Source: an uncultured Eubacteriales bacterium
Lineage (GTDB): Bacteria; Bacillota; Clostridia; Oscillospirales; Oscillospiraceae
Direction of reading: 5' to 3'
Length of the DNA stretch: 64,000 nt
NCBI GenBank assembly: GCA_900544765.1
Contig: UQWI01000007.1
Location: 80,339-144,338, forward strand
In this document: positions 36,290 through 44,532 of the stretch, piece after piece
Layout of the letters: each line of letters begins with the position of its first letter
How positions within the stretch are numbered: the first letter of the stretch is position 1
Position numbers and translations under genes: made by a program
Notes under the pieces: model-generated
Seen by the model: the letters and a program-made list of their open reading frames with translations, nothing else
What the model was told of the DNA's origin: nothing
Database searches by the model: none

Positions 36290-37200
36290 GAGACATAGTG
36301 TATGTTAAAGCAGAGGAGAGCGGCGAGCGCATCGACGCTCTCCTCGCGCGTTCAATAGAGGACATGACCCGCTCGCAGGCCCAGCGCCTGATAGAAAGCG
36401 GCCTTGTCACTTTTGAGGGGGCGCCGGTCAGAAAAAACCGCAGGACCGCCGTGGGCGAGGCCTATGCCGTCGTGCTTCCCGAGCCCGTAGAGGCGGAGCT
36501 CACGGCGCAGGACATCCCGCTTGACATCGTTTACGAGGACGGGGACGTAGTCGTCGTGAATAAGCCGCGCGGCATGGTCGTACACCCAGCGCCGGGCCAC
36601 CCCGACGGCACGCTTGTCAACGCGCTGATGTACCACTGCGGGGACTCCCTCTCCGGCGTCGGCGGAGAGAGGCGTCCGGGCATAGTCCACCGCATAGACA
36701 AGGACACCTCCGGCCTCATCATCGCGGCAAAGAACGACGCGGCGCACCTGGCGCTCAGTGCGCAGCTGGCCGACCGCAGCCTCTCGCGAGTGTACGAGTG
36801 CGTCGTAAAGGGGCGCATGCGGGAGCCTTCCGGCACGGTTGACGCGCCGATTGCCCGGCACCCTGTCGACAGAAAGCGCATGGCCGTCGTGCCCGAAGGG
36901 CGCCGCGCCGTCACGCACTGGGAGGTAATCGCGCGCTATAACGGCTACACGCACCTCAGATGCAGGCTCGAAACCGGCCGCACACACCAGATACGCGTAC
37001 ACATGGCGCAGCTCGGCCACCCGCTGCTGGGCGACGAGGTCTACGGCCGCGGCACGGAAAAGGGCCTCACGGGCCAATGCCTCCACGCGAGGGAGCTGAA
37101 ATTTATCCACCCCCGCACGGGAGAGAGCGTACATCTGACTACCGAGCTGCCGGAGTATTTCCTCTCCGTACTCGGTAAGCTCGGCCCGCCTGAGGGCTGA
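36286..37200 (+). CDS. RluD-type rRNA pseudouridine synthase
   Basis: A 304-residue RluA-family pseudouridine synthase. N-terminal S4 RNA-binding domain (about 12-75), then the catalytic GIVHRIDKDTSGLIIAAKN with the essential Asp, and RLETGRTHQIRVHMAQLGHPLLGDEVYG. It follows lspA (ATGA overlap), an arrangement conserved in Firmicutes. Target uridines are probably in 23S rRNA helix 69, as for RluD, inferred from the family. Confidence 0.92.
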   Translation: MRDIVYVKAEESGERIDALLARSIEDMTRSQAQRLIESGLVTFEGAPVRKNRRTAVGEAYAVVLPEPVEAELTAQDIPLDIVYEDGDVVVVNKPRGMVVHPAPGHPDGTLVNALMYHCGDSLSGVGGERRPGIVHRIDKDTSGLIIAAKNDAAHLALSAQLADRSLSRVYECVVKGRMREPSGTVDAPIARHPVDRKRMAVVPEGRRAVTHWEVIARYNGYTHLRCRLETGRTHQIRVHMAQLGHPLLGDEVYGRGTEKGLTGQCLHARELKFIHPRTGESVHLTTELPEYFLSVLGKLGPPEG

Positions 37201-37217
37201 AAAACCGCCGCAAAGAT

Positions 37218-37249
37218 AACAGTCCCGCACGATGCCGTGCGGGACTGTT
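37218..37249 (+). terminator. terminator after the ileS/lspA/rluD run
   Basis: A perfect 14-bp stem (37218-37231 with 37236-37249), 4-nt loop. The U-tract is short. Confidence 0.6.
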
Positions 37250-37350
37250 CCGTATCCGACGCAAAACCGCGCCAAAAGGCAGGGCAACAAGTTTTGCGTT
37301 TACGGCTTGCGCCGTTTTGTGCTATGCGGGAGCGGAAGGAGGCAGGGGAG

Positions 37351-38037
37351 ATGACGTTTTCGGAGAAGCTAATAACGCTCCGAGGCGGGCGCGGCTGGTC
37401 GCAGGAGAAGCTTGCACAGGAGCTGGGTGTGACGCGCCAGGCAGTGGGCCGCTGGGAACGCGGCTCCGGGCTGCCCGATGCAAACAGCCTGATGGCGCTC
37501 GCGCGCGTGTTCGACGTGGACGCGGAGTGGCTGCTCGACGAGGCTGCGAAGGAGCCGGAGCCACGTCGTGTCCGCCGCGTAAAGCTGATGTGGTACGACT
37601 GGGCCGCTATATCCGTGTTTGGCCTGTCGCTGCTGGCCTGCCGGCCGCTTTACCGGTGGGCTTATGAGCTCAGCTATATAAGGCTGATTTACTACCCCGG
37701 GGCGCTCTTTCAGCTGTTTGCAGGCTGCTGCATCTGGTTCGCGGGCGGATGGAGTTTCTCAGCGCTCATATGCCGGTTTACTGCCGGAGCGCTGCCGCAC
37801 GGGAGGGCGCGGCGGACGCTTTTTACAGCTGCAGCCGTCATAGCCGCGCTGCTCTTTGCTGTTTATGCCGTCTTATGCGTCTTGTCAACCGGAGTGATAA
37901 GGGGGGTGCTTCCGGAGCCCCGGAGTTGGTTTTTCGGCCGCACAGTGATGTCCATAGTGCAGCACCCGGCGCTGTTCCTGCTCCCGGGCGCAGCGCTCTC
38001 GCTGTGTGCGACCAGAGAGGCCAGGTGGCCTGAATAA
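37351..38037 (+). CDS. XRE-type HTH protein with C-terminal membrane domain
   Basis: A 228-residue protein. Residues 1-60 form an XRE/Cro-like HTH (LAQELGVTRQAVGRWERGSGLPD). About four hydrophobic helices follow (roughly 80-220). AAGGAGG 7 nt before ATG 37351 sets the start; an upstream in-frame start at 37237 is rejected. HTH-plus-membrane proteins of this design are common in Oscillospiraceae and may sense envelope conditions, but no target is visible. The larger protein at 41153 has the same plan. Confidence 0.7.
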   Translation: MTFSEKLITLRGGRGWSQEKLAQELGVTRQAVGRWERGSGLPDANSLMALARVFDVDAEWLLDEAAKEPEPRRVRRVKLMWYDWAAISVFGLSLLACRPLYRWAYELSYIRLIYYPGALFQLFAGCCIWFAGGWSFSALICRFTAGALPHGRARRTLFTAAAVIAALLFAVYAVLCVLSTGVIRGVLPEPRSWFFGRTVMSIVQHPALFLLPGAALSLCATREARWPE

Positions 38038-38040
38038 TGG

Positions 38041-38080
38041 CAAAAAAAGCGGCCCCGCACTGCGCGGGGCCGCTTCGTTT
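38041..38080. terminator. bidirectional terminator between convergent genes
   Basis: A 12-bp stem (38047-38058 with 38064-38075), loop ACTGC. A-run before and CGTTT after, so a U-tract in both directions, best on the minus strand. Confidence 0.85.
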
Positions 38081-38562
38081 CATTCTGTCCGGGCCAAGCT
38101 GCTCAGAGCCTCGCCGGTGAGGCGGTAGGTTGTCCAGCCGTCCTGGGGCACTGCGCCGAGGGCGCGGTAAAAGCCGATGCTCGGCGTGTTCCAGTCAAGG
38201 CAAGCCCACTCCAGGCGGCCGCAGCCGCGCTCCATGCATTGCCGTGCCAGGTACTTCATGAGCCCGAGGCCCAGGCCGCGCCCGCGGTGTTCGGGCAGGA
38301 CGAAGAGGTCCTCGAGGTATATGCCTGCGCGGCCCAGGAAGGTCGAGAAGTTGTGGAAGTAGAGCGCAAACCCGGCCTCAGCCCCGTCGCACATGACGAA
38401 CACCACCTCGGCCACACGCTTTTCAAACAGCCAATCGGCCAGGACGCCGGGCTCCGCCACGACTTCTCCGGCCAGATGCTCGTACTCAGCGAGGTCTCGG
38501 ATGAATTTGAGTATCAGCTCAATGTCGCCGCGCACGGCGGTGCGGTAGCTTATCTCGGGCAT
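38080..38562 (-). CDS. GNAT acetyltransferase, spermidine/diamine acetyltransferase-like
   Basis: A 160-residue GNAT enzyme. The acetyl-CoA motif A is LPEHRGRGLGLGLM (RGRGLG pyrophosphate loop), preceded by YLEDLFV and followed by WACLDWNTPSIGFYRALGA, the pattern of the SSAT/diamine acetyltransferase branch. The acceptor is uncertain. AAAGGAGCG before the ATG. It is 16 bp downstream of cytX and may be the last gene of the thiD-cytX transcript. Confidence 0.8.
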   Translation of the reverse strand: MPEISYRTAVRGDIELILKFIRDLAEYEHLAGEVVAEPGVLADWLFEKRVAEVVFVMCDGAEAGFALYFHNFSTFLGRAGIYLEDLFVLPEHRGRGLGLGLMKYLARQCMERGCGRLEWACLDWNTPSIGFYRALGAVPQDGWTTYRLTGEALSSLARTE

Positions 38563-38578
38563 TTTGCGCTCCTTTCAC

Positions 38579-39748
38579 TCAGGCTTTGCTCTTGTTGGGG
38601 ACGAGTTTGTTGACGATGTAGCACAGCACCATCGTGATGGCCACGGCGGGCAAGGTGTTGCCGACGGGCAAATCCACCTGCATCAGCAGGCGGTAGGCGA
38701 TGAAGCCCAAGAGCCAGACGATGAGATTCGGCCAGTCGAAAGCATCCCTGAAGCTGTCCTTTTTCAGGATAAAGTACGTCGTGAGCTGCACGGCTATCAT
38801 GGGCGCGAACACGCTGCCGATGAGGTACAGGAAGTTCGTGATGTCGTCCATGTTGAAGAGGCAGGCGCCGATGGTACCGATTACGGTGACGATGATGCCG
38901 ACGGTCCTGCCGTTGAGCTTCTTGGAGAGGCTCTCGCAGGAGACACCTGCGCTGAAGGCGTCGAGGAAGGTCGTGGTGACCGTGGAGAGCACGAGGATGA
39001 GCAGGGCGGGGATGCCGAGCCCGGCGCGGAGCATGATCTGCGCGATGTCGCTCTCGCCGGTGTAGATGGCGGCGCCCATGCCGATGACGTACATCCAGCA
39101 GCTCACGAGCCCGTAGGTCACGGTGCTGGCGAGGGTGGAGCGGAAGGGCTTTTCACTCTCGCGCGTGTAGTCGCTTATGACGGGCAGCCAGCTCAGCGGC
39201 ATACTTACGGCGAGCTCAACCGCTGCGCCGAAGGTCAGGGTGTCGGCGCTCGTCGCGCCGGGGTTGCCGCCGCGGAAAACCACCACGGACAGCACGACCG
39301 TGAGCACAAAGAGCAGCGCCATCGTTATCTTGTTGAGCAGGCCGAGGTTGGTGATGCCTATGGCTATCCAGACGATTATGAGCAGGCCTATGACGATGCT
39401 CCAGACCCAGATGCCGACCTCGAAGATGCCGTTGGTGGCGACCGCGCCGTCGTAGATCATGATGCCCGTCCAGCCGACGAGCTGCAGCACGTTCAGCAGC
39501 GCGAAGAGCAGTCCGCCGTGGTAGCCGAAGCTCATCTTGGTCGTCTCCATGGCGCTCTTGCGCTCACGGCCGCCGATAAGCCCGGCGAGGAAGAACAGCA
39601 CGCAGCCTATGACGTGACCGACTATGATGGCCAGCAGGCCCTTGCCCATGCCCAGGGGCGCGAAGTAGGTGCCGGTCAGTATCTCGGCGAGCGAGACGGC
39701 CGCGCCGAACCAGATGAGCGAGTTCTGGAATACGGTAGTCCTCTTCAT
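38579..39748 (-). CDS. cytX: hydroxymethylpyrimidine transporter CytX (NCS1 family)
   Basis: A 389-residue NCS1-family permease with about 12 membrane helices. It is of the cytosine-permease type (IWFGAAVSLAEILTGTYFAPLG at the N-terminus). ATG overlaps the thiD stop (ATGA), so it is translationally coupled to HMP kinase. This linkage is what identifies CytX rather than a cytosine permease. It would import the pyrimidine moiety of thiamine for ThiD. A longer open frame reaching back to 40054 is a shadow of thiD. Confidence 0.82.
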   Translation of the reverse strand: MKRTTVFQNSLIWFGAAVSLAEILTGTYFAPLGMGKGLLAIIVGHVIGCVLFFLAGLIGGRERKSAMETTKMSFGYHGGLLFALLNVLQLVGWTGIMIYDGAVATNGIFEVGIWVWSIVIGLLIIVWIAIGITNLGLLNKITMALLFVLTVVLSVVVFRGGNPGATSADTLTFGAAVELAVSMPLSWLPVISDYTRESEKPFRSTLASTVTYGLVSCWMYVIGMGAAIYTGESDIAQIMLRAGLGIPALLILVLSTVTTTFLDAFSAGVSCESLSKKLNGRTVGIIVTVIGTIGACLFNMDDITNFLYLIGSVFAPMIAVQLTTYFILKKDSFRDAFDWPNLIVWLLGFIAYRLLMQVDLPVGNTLPAVAITMVLCYIVNKLVPNKSKA

Positions 39749-40554
39749 GCGCGCGCCTCCATTCTGTACTCCGGCTTGATGTCGAAGGCGTGGTCCATCG
39801 GGCCGCGGCCGTGGCCGAGGTCGAGCATGGCGGACAGCGCACCGGATATGTAGGCCTTGGCGCGCTCCACGCTGTCGTGGAGGTTGAAGCCCTTGGCCAG
39901 GTTGGCGGCGATGGCGCTCGATAGAGTGCAGCCGGTGCCGTGGGTGTTGGGGTTGGCTATGCGCTCGCCTCGGAACCAGTGCTTTTCGCCGTCCGACCAC
40001 AGCAGGTCGTTGGCGTCGTTGAGGTCGTGACCACCCTTGCAGAGCACGGCGCATCCGAAGCGCTCGGATATGGCCCGCGCGGCCTTCTCCATGTCCTCAG
40101 GAGAGCGTATCTCCATGCCGGATAGAATCTCGGCCTCCGGGATGTTAGGCGTGACCACCTCGGCCAGAGGCAGAAGCCTGCTCTCCAGCGCGCCCACTGC
40201 GTCGTCGCGCAGCAGAGCGGAGCCGCTCGTGGCGACCATGACGGGGTCGACGACGATGTGCCGGGCCTTGTAGAAGCTCAGCCGCTCCGCGATGACCTCG
40301 ATAAGGGGAGCGGAGGAGACCATGCCTATTTTGACCGCGTCGGGGAAGATGTCCGTAAACACGGCGTCTAGCTCCTCAGTGAGGAACTCGGGCGTGGCCT
40401 CGAGGATGTCTGTGACGCCGAGAGTATTCTGGGCGGTCAGGGCCGTGATGGCACTCATGGCAAAAACGCCATTCATGGTCATGGTCTTGATGTCCGCCTG
40501 GATCCCGGCGCCTCCGCTGGAATCGCTCCCAGCGATCGTCAATGCTGTTCTCAT
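39745..40554 (-). CDS. thiD: hydroxymethylpyrimidine/phosphomethylpyrimidine kinase ThiD
   Basis: A 269-residue ribokinase-fold kinase that phosphorylates HMP and HMP-P. ALTIAGSDSSGGAGIQADIKT at the N-terminus, VVDPVMVATSG, and the catalytic anion-hole motif NTHGTGCTLSSAIA. Two ATGs lie close together; AAGGAG is 7 nt before the second (40554) and only 1 nt before the first (40560), so 40554 is chosen. Supplies HMP-PP to ThiE (42687). No TPP riboswitch is visible before this gene, only before thiE. Confidence 0.94.
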   Translation of the reverse strand: MRTALTIAGSDSSGGAGIQADIKTMTMNGVFAMSAITALTAQNTLGVTDILEATPEFLTEELDAVFTDIFPDAVKIGMVSSAPLIEVIAERLSFYKARHIVVDPVMVATSGSALLRDDAVGALESRLLPLAEVVTPNIPEAEILSGMEIRSPEDMEKAARAISERFGCAVLCKGGHDLNDANDLLWSDGEKHWFRGERIANPNTHGTGCTLSSAIAANLAKGFNLHDSVERAKAYISGALSAMLDLGHGRGPMDHAFDIKPEYRMEARA

Positions 40555-40584
40555 ATACATTCTCCTTCCTCAGCATTGCGTTTT

Positions 40585-40613
40585 ATTATAGCGATGTAAG
40601 GTGGTGCCCCCAA
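40585..40613 (-). promoter_or_regulatory. promoter of thiD-cytX
   Basis: Minus strand: TTGGGG (40608-40613), 17-bp spacer, TATAAT (40585-40590). Its -35 side lies at the edge of repeat copy B. Confidence 0.55.
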
Positions 40614-40615
40614 TA

Positions 40616-41110
40616 CACCGCTTGTTGACTTTTTGTGCAACCGAGGGCGGTTGCAGCCCCCTGGGGCGCTTTCTTTTGATTGCGCCAAAAGAAAGCGTCC
40701 CAGACCCCGGCGTCGTCGCAATCTCCGTATCCCTCGCTTCCGGGCAAGCCCGAAAGCTCGGTCGCTCCGATGCTCCTCCTCACAAAACCGAACCCGCTGC
40801 GCTGGGCTTCGGTTTTGTGATACGGCGGTGCGCCGGCCGCGGTTCTCGGCCTTACGGCCGGCCGCTGCCGGGTGGCAGCCGGTGCCTCGGCTGTGCCGCT
40901 GTAACGTTTGCAAGGACTCAGTAGGGGCGGGCTTCCCCGCCCGCATGTGGGTGGGATGTGCTGCAACGTCCTGGCTGTGCTTGACCGTCCATCGAGCACC
41001 TACCCGAGCCTCACTCAAAAGGGAGCCTTGGGCTTGAGCGCGACAGACGTCACAGCACCGCCGGAACGCCGGTGCGCATCCCACGGCGTCCTCGACGTCC
41101 CTCTCGCTTG
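40616..41110 (-). repeat. composite palindromic intergenic repeat, copy B (inverted)
   Basis: No gene lies in the 598-bp gap between the HTH membrane gene and thiD. Read on the minus strand it matches copy A: the 38-bp identical block is 40838-40875, and the AGGCTCGGGTAGG(T/C)GCTCGATG stretch lies at about 40990-41025. The hairpin module (40661-40678 with 40686-40703, 18 bp) again contains GCTTTCTTTTG. Copy B appears to lack the second inverted end that copy A has. Confidence 0.72.
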
Positions 41111-41152
41111 AGCAAGCGATACGGCGTTCGCGCCACCGGCCGCGCACGGCGT

Positions 41153-42559
41153 TTACTTCCGGCGCCTCGCGCCTGTGACCGCCAAAACTGCTGCGGCAAG
41201 CACGAGAGCGAGCATTATCGTCACCATTATGTTCCCGCCGAGCGCCGGGGCGCTGAGCCAGTCGCTGAAATCGGCGTTATAGGGCTTGAGAGGCGTATAA
41301 GGCACGCTCGAGACCCAGCCGTTGGCGCGGATTATGCCGTCCATGGCCCAGGGCGCGAGCCAGATGTAGAGCGCTGTGACGGCGCAGGCCGCCGAGGCGC
41401 GGAACCAGCGGGAGACGGGCAGATAGCGCAGGCAGACGAGCATCAGCCAGGGCCAGAGCATGCCCAGCAGCATGAGCGGGTAGCTCTCGCTCCAGAGATA
41501 GTCCCGGCTGCCCGCCGTGGGCAGCAGCACCGCGAGCAGCACGGTGACTATGGCGAGCCAGACGAGCGCGCGGTGGTTTTCAAGCTCCCTGGGCAGGGGG
41601 AGCTGCCTGATGACGAACGGCAGCACGAGCACTGCCAGGGCGAGCAGTATGCCGAGCGCGGTGGTCAGGAACCACGTCCCGCCGCCGCGTATGCTCTCTT
41701 CGCCCAGCAGGGCCAGGAGCAGCGCTACAGACACGGCTATATAGAGCAGGGTCTTGCGTTGGGTCAAGGTCTCAGGCAGCGGCAGATGCCTCACTATATA
41801 CGGCCCCAGCAGCAGCCAGATACCCAGCAGAGATCCCAGCGCCGCGGCGAAGAACCAAGTCCCTCCGGCGCGTATGCACTCCTCGCCGAGCAGAATCAGG
41901 AGCAGCAGCGTGTTTGCGACGATATACACCACGCCCTTGCGGGCGCTCAGGCAGGGCGGCAGAGGCGTGCGGCGCAGAATATACGGCCCGAAAAGCAGCC
42001 CGGCGGCCAGCAGTGTCCAGCACGCGGCGCAGGCGAACCAGCGCCCGCCGTTCACAAGGCAGATGACGCCGTAGAGCGCGAGCAGCGAGCAGGTAAAGCC
42101 CGCGAGCGCCCACACGCCGCCCATGCGCTCAGGCGCGAGCGCGGGCAGAAGCGTCAGGCTGGCCGCTGCGAGCAGTGACGCAAATACGATGAGCGACCAG
42201 TCGAGCCCGCTCCCGTCGGCCAGGTCGAAGATGAAGCAGGCGAGTGCTGTGCCGCCGTAGAGCAGGTACTGCGCAAGCTTATAGTTCCTGGCCATGCGGC
42301 GGTAGCGCGCGGCCAGCTTTTCGGCTGAGCGCGCCTCGACGTCCTCACTGGCCGTGAGCAGCTCGTGCTCGCTGACGCCGAGTATTTCGCAGATGTCGCG
42401 GATGAGCGTTATGTCGGGGTAGCTCATGCCGCGTTCCCATTTGCTGACGGCGGAGTCGGTCACGAACAGCTTGTCGGCAAACTCGCGCTGGGTCATGCCG
42501 AGCGCGCGCCGCCGCTGTGTGATGAACTCGCCGAAGGATTTCTTCTTTTCGTTTTCCAA
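41153..42559 (-). CDS. XRE-type HTH protein with repeated membrane domain
   Basis: A 468-residue protein. HTH at about 16-65 (FADKLFVTDSAVSKWERG), then about 13 hydrophobic helices. The membrane part contains three tandem units of about 60 residues (173-233, 234-294, 295-350), each with a GPY/LPF-(I/V)-x-R-x-x-PLP linker and, in two, LLGEE(C/S)IR-GG. The start is TTG 42559 with GGAGG 8 nt upstream; the longer frame to 42604 lacks a site. It separates thiE from thiD-cytX. Function unknown; possibly a membrane-tethered regulator. Confidence 0.7.
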   Translation of the reverse strand: MENEKKKSFGEFITQRRRALGMTQREFADKLFVTDSAVSKWERGMSYPDITLIRDICEILGVSEHELLTASEDVEARSAEKLAARYRRMARNYKLAQYLLYGGTALACFIFDLADGSGLDWSLIVFASLLAAASLTLLPALAPERMGGVWALAGFTCSLLALYGVICLVNGGRWFACAACWTLLAAGLLFGPYILRRTPLPPCLSARKGVVYIVANTLLLLILLGEECIRAGGTWFFAAALGSLLGIWLLLGPYIVRHLPLPETLTQRKTLLYIAVSVALLLALLGEESIRGGGTWFLTTALGILLALAVLVLPFVIRQLPLPRELENHRALVWLAIVTVLLAVLLPTAGSRDYLWSESYPLMLLGMLWPWLMLVCLRYLPVSRWFRASAACAVTALYIWLAPWAMDGIIRANGWVSSVPYTPLKPYNADFSDWLSAPALGGNIMVTIMLALVLAAAVLAVTGARRRK

Positions 42560-42686
42560 TTTGCAGACCTCCGTTCCGGTCGCTTGCAAGCTCGAGTGAA
42601 GCATAGCGCCGGGGACGGCAAATTGTCAACGGTTTGAGCCGAATTCGGCTCTCGACCGTTAGGAAAGTCCAGTGTTTATGCGGGTT

Positions 42687-43325
42687 TCAGAGCTTTTCGC
42701 ACCTGGCGCGCATTTCGCGCGCCGCCTGCTCCACATCGGCCTCGGCGAAGAGCGCGCTGACCACCGCGACGCCCGCAAGGCCGCGCCCGTTGAGCTGGGA
42801 GATGTTGTCGCGGGTGATGCCGCCGATGGCCACGACGGGTATCTTCACCGCGCTGGTGATGGCGGCGTACTCCTCGGGCGTGACGTAGTGCCCGGTGACG
42901 TCCTTGGTGTTTGTTGGGAACGCCGCGCCGGAGCCGAGATAGTCCGCGCCCGCGGCCTCGGCGGCCACGGCCTCCTCTATGGTGTGGGCCGAGACGCCGA
43001 TTATCCTGCCCTCGCCCAGCATGACGCGGGCCTTGGCGCAGGCCATGTCGTCCTGGCCGACGTGGACGCCGTCCGCGCCGGAGAGCAGGGCTATGTCTAT
43101 GTTGTCGTTTATGACGCAGCGGACGCCGTGCTTGTGGCAGAGCTCGACCACCCAGCGCGCCTCGGTCAAAAACTCGCGGGCGTCGAGGTGCTTTTCGCGC
43201 ACCTGTACGAAGGTCGCCCCGCCCTTTATGGCGGCTTCGACCTGGTCCAGGACCCCGTCCATACCCTTAGCCCATGTGCGGTCGGTTATGGCGTAGAGCC
43301 TGAGCTCCTCCGGCCTGAGCTTCAT
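42687..43325 (-). CDS. thiE: thiamine-phosphate synthase ThiE
   Basis: A 212-residue TIM-barrel enzyme that joins HMP-PP and thiazole phosphate to thiamine phosphate. Motifs: QVREKHLDAREF, CVINDNIDIALLSGADGVHVGQ, GVSAHTIEEA, the pyrophosphate loop GSGAAFPTNTKD, and VVAIGGITRDN. ATG 43325 with AAGGGGG upstream is preferred over an open frame that runs into the riboswitch. It is the only gene in the window under the TPP riboswitch. Confidence 0.95.
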   Translation of the reverse strand: MKLRPEELRLYAITDRTWAKGMDGVLDQVEAAIKGGATFVQVREKHLDAREFLTEARWVVELCHKHGVRCVINDNIDIALLSGADGVHVGQDDMACAKARVMLGEGRIIGVSAHTIEEAVAAEAAGADYLGSGAAFPTNTKDVTGHYVTPEEYAAITSAVKIPVVAIGGITRDNISQLNGRGLAGVAVVSALFAEADVEQAAREMRARCEKL

Positions 43326-43440
43326 AAAAATTCCCCCTTGAAAGCAGCAAATTTCGTGCGTATCGGCGCGGCGCGCTTTACACAGCAAAAAACGCCCCAA
43401 AATGCCAAATAAGGCGATTCCGGAGCGGATTCGGCGATAT

Positions 43441-43520
43441 TTCCCTACGTTGGCATTATCCAAATCAGGTCAATGGGTCGAAGCTGCCGCTTCCTCTCAG
43501 CCTTCCGGCTCCCCGTTGTA
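43441..43520 (-). promoter_or_regulatory. TPP riboswitch controlling thiE
   Basis: Read on the minus strand it has the THI-element landmarks: GGGGAGCC, GGCTGAGAGGA, GACCC, then GACCTGATTTGGATAATGCC and GCGTAGGGAA is present as ACGTAGGGAA. Downstream (43381-43435) a hairpin-forming stretch ends in GGGGCG-TTTTTT, a plausible transcriptional terminator expression platform before the thiE ribosome binding site. TPP binding should reduce thiE expression. Confidence 0.93.
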
Positions 43521-43527
43521 CCTGTAC

Positions 43528-43556
43528 ATTATACGACACTTCGGCGCTGATTGCAA
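43528..43556 (-). promoter_or_regulatory. promoter of the TPP-riboswitch/thiE transcript
   Basis: Minus strand: TTGCAA (43551-43556), 17-bp spacer, TATAAT (43528-43533), directly before the riboswitch. Confidence 0.75.
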
Positions 43557-43573
43557 GCAAAATTGGGGCGCAG

Positions 43574-43602
43574 TTGCAATATGGTGCGCGGCCTGATAAT
43601 AT
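43574..43602 (+). promoter_or_regulatory. promoter of the Cys-rich/membrane gene pair
   Basis: TTGCAA (43574-43579), 17-bp spacer, TAATAT (43597-43602); the gene starts at 43632. It is divergent from the thiE promoter 18 bp away. Confidence 0.55.
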
Positions 43603-43631
43603 ATGACTGAAGGAAATTGCGGGGTGAGGGT

Positions 43632-43940
43632 GTGAGCGGTACATACTGCGGCAGGGATTGCTTCAACTGCTATTACAGGAGCGCGGAGAGCTGTCCGGGC
43701 TGCAAACGCGGCCCCGGCGGCAAGTGGAGCGGCATGTGCGATATAGCCGGCTGCTGCCGGAACCGGGGCCTCGACAGCTGCGACGGGTGCCGGAACGCCG
43801 ACGGCTGTGCGCGGAGGATGGAGCGCAACGACATGCCGGAGCGGCGCAAACGTGAGACCTCGGAGCGGCGCGAAAAGATGGGGGCAAACGCCGGAGCATT
43901 GAGTTTCGGGCTCACTCTGCTGTTCGCGCTGTTGATATGA
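43632..43940 (+). CDS. Cys-rich protein with C-terminal membrane helix
   Basis: About 102 residues with 12 cysteines in the first 55 (YCGRDCFNCYYR, CPGCKRG, CDIAGCCRNRGLDSCDGCRNADGC). The pattern resembles the DUF3795 Cys-rich putative metal-binding fold. A charged segment and a single hydrophobic helix (about 85-102) follow. GTG 43632 is the likely start after GGTGAGG; TTG 43617 is an alternative. The stop overlaps the next start (ATGA). The pair probably forms a small membrane complex; the Cys set could bind zinc or an iron-sulfur cluster. Function unknown. Confidence 0.65.
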   Translation: MSGTYCGRDCFNCYYRSAESCPGCKRGPGGKWSGMCDIAGCCRNRGLDSCDGCRNADGCARRMERNDMPERRKRETSERREKMGANAGALSFGLTLLFALLI

Positions 43941-44473
43941 TATTAAGGCTGGCTTCGGCATTTTTCGCCGGGTACAGCGCCGGGGGCATGCCGTGGCTGA
44001 ACGCAGGAGCGGTGTGCGGCGCAATATACGGGGCGGTGCTTTGCTGGCTGGGCATACGCGTCAAGGCCGAAGGGTACAAGCTGGCGGGCGTCATGTCCCT
44101 GCTGGCGCTGGTTATGAACGCGCTCAATTCGCTCATCGCCGAGGCCTCATTCGTAAACGCCGTCATACTCGGGGCGGCGATAGCCGCGCAGCTCTATGGT
44201 GAGTACGGCGAGTGCCGCAGCCATGCCGGGCTGCTCGGTATGCTGGGCGGCGTATACGCCGTGTACGGTGAGCGCTGGCGCGGACTCTGGCGGCGGCTGC
44301 TTGCCGCGTATGCTGCGGTGTTTGTGAGCGGCCTTGCAGCAGTGCCTGCGCCGGAGGTAGGCAGGCCCGCACTGATAGCGGCCTCGGCCGCAATGATGAT
44401 ATTCAACGTACAGAAGCTGGTTTATCTATGGCGCGCCGCAAAGGCGTTTTCAAGCCTCGAGAAAGCACAATAA
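43937..44473 (+). CDS. polytopic membrane protein, function unknown
   Basis: A 178-residue protein with about five hydrophobic helices and short loops. No recognised motif. Translationally coupled to the Cys-rich gene by a 4-bp overlap and followed by a strong terminator, so the two genes are one unit. A weak resemblance to the YgjV-like inner-membrane family (IFNVQKLVYLWRAAK near the end) is noted only as a possibility. Confidence 0.6.
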   Translation: MILRLASAFFAGYSAGGMPWLNAGAVCGAIYGAVLCWLGIRVKAEGYKLAGVMSLLALVMNALNSLIAEASFVNAVILGAAIAAQLYGEYGECRSHAGLLGMLGGVYAVYGERWRGLWRRLLAAYAAVFVSGLAAVPAPEVGRPALIAASAAMMIFNVQKLVYLWRAAKAFSSLEKAQ

Positions 44474-44480
44474 CGCGATA

Positions 44481-44516
44481 AAGCGCGGCCCGTCATTGGG
44501 CCGCGCTTTTTGCTTT
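44481..44516. terminator. terminator between convergent genes
   Basis: A perfect 11-bp stem (44481-44491 with 44498-44508), 6-nt loop, then TTTGCTTT on the plus strand. Confidence 0.85.
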
Positions 44517-44532
44517 GCAGAAACGCCGCGCG

